A stretch of 64,000 bases of DNA, taken from assembly GCA_003024785.1 (NCBI GenBank), contig PUQB01000299.1, positions 211,597 through 275,596 on the forward strand, in the 5' to 3' direction. The position numbers were made by a program, and so were the translations under genes. The notes under the pieces were generated by a model. The model did no database searches. It was given only the letters and a program-made list of their open reading frames with translations, and had not been told where the DNA came from. Of this stretch, positions 60,430 through 64,000 are shown one piece after another (position 1 is the first letter of the stretch; each line of letters begins with the position of its first letter). Origin of the DNA: Selaginella tamariscina. Lineage: Eukaryota > Streptophyta > Lycopodiopsida > Selaginellales > Selaginellaceae.

Positions 60430-63400
60430 ATGGTGAGAGCTTCAAAACGTCTACTAGAGACTGCGCCTGATGAAGAGCCACGGGAAGAGAAGAGGATATC
60501 GAAGCAGAAGCGAGGCAAGAGAGGAGAACCATCTAATGTACCAAAGGAGGATCCTCCAGTGACTCAGTCTGGAGTAGTAGCAGTTGAGCAAGAACAGCCT
60601 CCACCAACAATCACAGATTTCCCGGAGAGCTCGTCGCAGTTGCCTCCTTCATCCGCTGAGGTTGCAGTCCTGAACGAGCAAGTGCAGATGACAGAGGCAG
60701 CTGAAGCTAGCGAGGACGACTTGGAGGAGGCAGTCAGCAAAAAGAGAGGCCGCGGGAAAGCTGATTCAAAAGGCAAGAAGGCGAAGAGCGATAAGGAGCC
60801 GAAGGAGTTATACAGCATACCGGCGAGCCTGCATTTGGAGAGCTCAGCAAACCTGCTCGACAAAATTACTATCAAGGGACTTGGTGATCCTCCTGATGTG
60901 CCCATCTGCAGAATACATTCCAACGAGGTGGTTCGACGAGTGAACCCAGGGGACTTGGACAGGCTGGTGTCATCGTTGAAGAAGGCTGGTTATCTACGCA
61001 ACACGGCCATGTTCATTCTGTCCATCGGAGATCGACTCACTGCTGAGGAGCTATCGGAGCTGTCGAAGGACACGATTCAGTACGAGCAGCACCGGTCTTT
61101 CGAGCAAGCTCTTACTCAGCCGGAGTACAAACAGTGGGCTTCAAGGCTCTCAAACAGGAAGTTTAGGCTGGGACGGGAACCATAGGCTACAGGCTTTGCA
61201 GAAGCTGTACCGAGAGGATGCAGAGGACAACCAGCGATGGGCTATTCGCGTTCGATCGAGTTTCATCTCCACGGAGAACCTCGACATTCTTCAATTGGTT
61301 TCGATGTTCCAATCGATTAACATGTGAGTATTTTCTTTTCTTTTTGTTAAGAGTTTAGACTTACAGTTTCGTTGAACAGATCTTCAGCAACATCTGTGGA
61401 AACAACGCTACCACATATTCTCCTCGCTGTAAAGGCGGTCTGCACTAGTACAGAAGGAACTCAGAAAATCCTCGAGTCACTCACGGAGGTTGATCGTCTT
61501 GAGGTGCGGAAGTGGAAGGAGAGTTCATCAGGAAAGACGGCTTGGCATCCTCTTCCGAACCTGATCTGCGCAAAGATACTTTTCAAGGTAACCTCCGATT
61601 TAATTTATAGGAAAGAAATTTTTAACTTGTTCTATGTGCAGAACGAGATCGACGATGATCTCGACAGAGCAGTCACCAGTGCTAAGGGCAATCCACAGGT
61701 TGAGGTGAACCTGAAGCAGCTAGTATACAAGAAGCATGACAAGCGTATGCACAAGTTCCTCTCCATCATAGACCCAGACTTGGGGGAGGAGTGGTTCCAG
61801 AAGGTGACAAACATCTCTCATAAGCAGTGTCGCTGGATGGGCATTGAGAAGCTGTATGCGATGTCAAGGGCGAAGATTCCAAACATGCTGCGACTCCGAT
61901 ACCTCAACAAGCTCACCCGTCTCGAATCCAAGGCAGAACAACAGACACTTGGGCTACCGGGCATGCAGGACAAAGAGTGGATCAAGTGGTTCACCTTGGA
62001 CTTATATTGGAAGGCTGTGCGCGAGGAAGCCATTCAGATCCTTAAGGGGTTGCGAGAGGATGGTGAAGAAGTTGGAACGGATGTCGACTTCATGAGCTGG
62101 TTTGACGAGATGAGAATTCGGAGCAAGTGCCTGGTCTTTCAGCCCTTCCATGACTGCATACGGTTCACTTATTCGATGGAGCCGAATGATGGAGCGTGAG
62201 GAATCTGCGCGTCGGATGATATGGAGGTAAGCTTTCAATCCAGCATTGCTACTGTCTGACTTTGTTGCAGGTTCATACTGGCGAAGCAAATGACACCGTC
62301 CCATACGATGAAGCTGTGGACAGATCATACAAGCGAGCCTCACATGTGGTCGAAGAGCAGAGGAGCTCTAACACCGTTCGAACGGGAGCATGTTCCATTC
62401 TGGCTCGACTGTCCGTCGCAACAGCCACCAGCTTGGGAGAGCACACTATTCGACATGCACGCCAATGATCTACCAGCGATTCTTTGGGAGCCAGAAGTAG
62501 AGGCTATCAAGAAGAGCAAGATGAAGAAGACGGTGCGGAAGACAACTACACCTGCAAAGGGATCGGGAGCGGGACCAAGCTCTTCTACAGCACCTCCGCC
62601 AGCATTCGACTTTACAATCAATGAGGTACAGCCACTTGTAGCTAGTTTGGACATCAAGGACGACCTGATGACCTTCATCCCGACCCTGGCTGCATCCCGT
62701 GGATCCTACGACCTAGCTGTGTGCGACATGGAGGAGATGAGCAGGTCTTTCTTCGAGCCAGGTGCTTCCCAGACAGAGGTGTACACCAAGCTCCGAGAAC
62801 AGGTTGACAGACTACATACGGTTGAGTCACAAACGTTGTTCCAGGAAGTGGTAGGTGAATACGGCTTCAACCTCATCATCCTCGACTTGCCCAATGAGCT
62901 TGTATATGGAGGTGCTAGCATCAACAAGGACATTGTGCAGCTAGATCCGGTGAAGTTTGAGGAGGCCTTGCAGTTCAGTGGAATGCACTTGGCAGCGAGT
63001 GGTTTCATGGTCGTCTTCGCGAGTTCTCCTTCTGTTTCGGCGGTGATTCAGGCGGCTGCAGTAATCAACTTGGAGGTTGCAGGGACTTACAGCGTCTACC
63101 GTGCACGAGGCTGGGGATACCGTGACAAAATTAAGGTAAGCTAGCTATTCAAGTTCAAGTTTAACTTGGTCTATGTGGCAGGATAACTTGTTAGTTCTCT
63201 TGGTGCTGCAAAGCTCTGAGAAGAAGTCGAAGAGGCCAAACCCTCTGGCGTTGACGAACACGATCCTCGTCGACACTGCCGACCGTTATCAGGAGGCTTG
63301 GTAAGGAAGTGCTTTGCTATGTTTATCCTAATGGAAGATTGTGCAGGATTATGATTCAACCGAAGAGTGTTCGACTCATGCAGCTTTTGATCGAGCGTCT

Positions 63401-63644
63401 CAGTAGACCTGGCGACCTAGTCTGGGATATTGGTTCCGGAACCGGGTCATCATTGTTAGCTGCCGTCGAGCTCGGAAGGAATATTATAGGAACCGAGAAG
63501 AGTTTCGAACTCTCTAGGTTGGCAACAAACAAGCTTGCAGAGAACATTAGACCAGAAGAGTTACCTACTCAAACACCTCCACGTCCAAGCGTAACTGGTG
63601 GTTCGAGAACTGCAGCTTTACTTAAGATGAAGAAGAAACTTTAG
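60430..63644 (+). CDS. ParB-like domain / beta-class DNA (N4/N6-type) methyltransferase fusion, 6 coding exons
   Basis: Exons: 60,430-61,323, 61,380-61,587, 61,642-62,226, 62,271-63,135, 63,182-63,300, 63,347-63,644; about 990 residues; introns 44-56 nt. Residues 1-130 are charged and Lys/Glu-rich (KKRGRGKADSKGKKAKSDKE), probably nuclear-localising. Residues ~150-260 look ParB-like: VPICRIHSNEVVRRVNP, a helix with LVSSLKKAGYLRNT, and WDGNHRLQALQKL, the G-x-HR turn. The middle is helical and unassigned. The C-terminal third is a methyltransferase in beta order: motif IV region GFNLIILDLPNELVYGG (~760) before motif I PGDLVWDIGSGTGSSLLAAV (~910) and LGRNIIGTEKSFELSRLATN. Motif IV reads DLPN rather than the usual D/N-PP-Y/F/W. 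Two small indels are needed (near 61,165-61,172 and 62,180). The start ATG is the first after the last leader splice site. Confidence 0.78.
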
Positions 63645-63714
63645 CTAATGTATATTGAGTAATAAATTAAGCTAATATAAAAAAAAATTAAAAAGAAATA
63701 CAACAGTTTTAATA

Positions 63715-63836
63715 GAATTTTTTTTGCCGACTGAGGCCAATACTGCCGACCAGAAAGAATATTCCAAAATATTCTAGAATATTCTTGAATATTCGAGCCA
63801 GGCCTCCTGGCCCAATCCTCCAAAACGGCGGCACTC
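63715..63836 (-). repeat. Right terminal/subterminal region of the MULE
   Basis: Reading from inside out: TGCCGACTGAG (63,725-63,735), TGCCGAC (63,744-63,750), a GAATATTC-type array at 63,756-63,795 (AGAATATTCTTGAATATTC), then GCCAGGCCTCCTGG and the end CGGCGGCACTC. In reverse this mirrors the left end, although identity is loose outside the short motifs. Confidence 0.7.
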
Positions 63837-63844
63837 AATGTGTA

Positions 63845-64000
63845 GCACATGTACTGATCCGCATGCATTAGTCACTCTTCTATAGATTAAATTAGTGAAT
63901 TTAAGTAAATTAAATGAAAATCTCTTACATGGAATGAAACATTGAATATAAATGCATATCCCTATATCAGAAGTTTGTTATGAATGTGCATTTGAAACTC
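63845..64000. other. AT-rich flank right of the MULE
   Basis: 156 bp after the right target duplication. It returns to AT-rich host sequence; nothing recognised. Confidence 0.6.

Larger units (their letters stand above)
55411..63836. mobile_element. Mutator-like (MULE) DNA transposon carrying a ParB-domain DNA methyltransferase
   Basis: 8.4 kb between direct repeats AATGTGTA (55,403-55,410 and 63,837-63,844), an 8-bp duplication in the MULE size range. Ends are imperfect inverted repeats: the left GGGGTCTCGGTGAAAAGGAG(G) against the right, in reverse, GAGTGCCGCCGTTTTGGAGG, each followed by GGC..CA.GAGGC-like sequence. Both ends then have a dense array of GAATATTC words and a TGCCGACTG motif. 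Inside are a minus-strand transposase (58,771-55,674) and a plus-strand methyltransferase gene (60,430-63,644) transcribed away from a repeat-rich centre (59.0-60.4 kb). Composition is more GC-rich than the flanks and the coding frames need few corrections, so this copy is younger than the retroelements around it. Confidence 0.75.

Noticed and set aside
1..64000. tRNA or rRNA genes
   Set aside because: I found no cloverleaf with A/B box and no rRNA-like stretch; the TGGTATCAGAGC at 28,531 is a retroelement primer-binding site, not a tRNA gene.

Overview
The window is nuclear DNA from a land plant. It carries multi-exon genes for plant cell-wall and phenylpropanoid-type enzymes (callose synthase, a TBL/PMR5 acyltransferase, a 4-coumarate:CoA-ligase-like enzyme) in AT-rich, microsatellite-rich DNA, crowded with Ty3/Gypsy and Ty1/Copia LTR retrotransposons. 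I cannot name the species. The mix, including a gene otherwise typical of bacteria and fungi, would suit a non-seed plant, but that is a guess.

Layout. 0.2-5.6 kb: the last 13 exons of a callose synthase gene (+). 7.5-22.1 kb: a nest of retroelements. A minus-strand Copia relic (19.05-22.1 kb) abuts the 5' LTR of a minus-strand Gypsy element (family A). That LTR was split by a complete chromodomain Gypsy element (12,564-18,868). A solo family-A LTR (10,492-11,167, TSD GGGTG) sits in the family-A leader/gag. 24.1-34.5 kb: a 4CL-like gene (-) diverges from a DIT1/PvcA-family isocyanide synthase gene (+). The isocyanide synthase lies in the left arm of a large inverted repeat whose right arm holds a second, inverted copy. 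A 1.1-kb TRIM-like element sits in the left arm only. 35.7-40.2 kb: a TBL gene and a small DUF167 gene, both minus. 43.0-47.8 kb: a complete but degraded Gypsy element with 160-bp LTRs (-). 48.4-54.8 kb: a second family-A element (+), truncated at its 5' end, with a 3' LTR.

55.4-63.8 kb is the most unusual part: an 8.4-kb element flanked by an 8-bp direct repeat (AATGTGTA). It has imperfect inverted ends, GAATATTC-rich subterminal arrays, a Mutator-like (MULE) transposase with a SWIM zinc finger on the minus strand, and, divergently, a ~990-residue gene that joins a ParB-like domain to a beta-class (N4/N6-type) DNA methyltransferase domain. Between the two genes lie seven tandem units, each with the form of a ~70-nt hairpin-forming mini-exon bounded by splice signals, leading to the methyltransferase start codon. 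This looks like a transposon that carries its own DNA-methylation gene behind a repeated non-coding leader.

A caution for the whole window: almost every long host gene, and several element genes, are broken by isolated 1-2-nt indels, mostly deletions and often in homopolymers, while the surrounding protein sequence stays well conserved. This could be pseudogene decay, but the pattern looks more like residual consensus error in a long-read assembly. I therefore describe such genes as genes with apparent frameshifts. All exon boundaries were inferred by eye from splice signals and family conservation.
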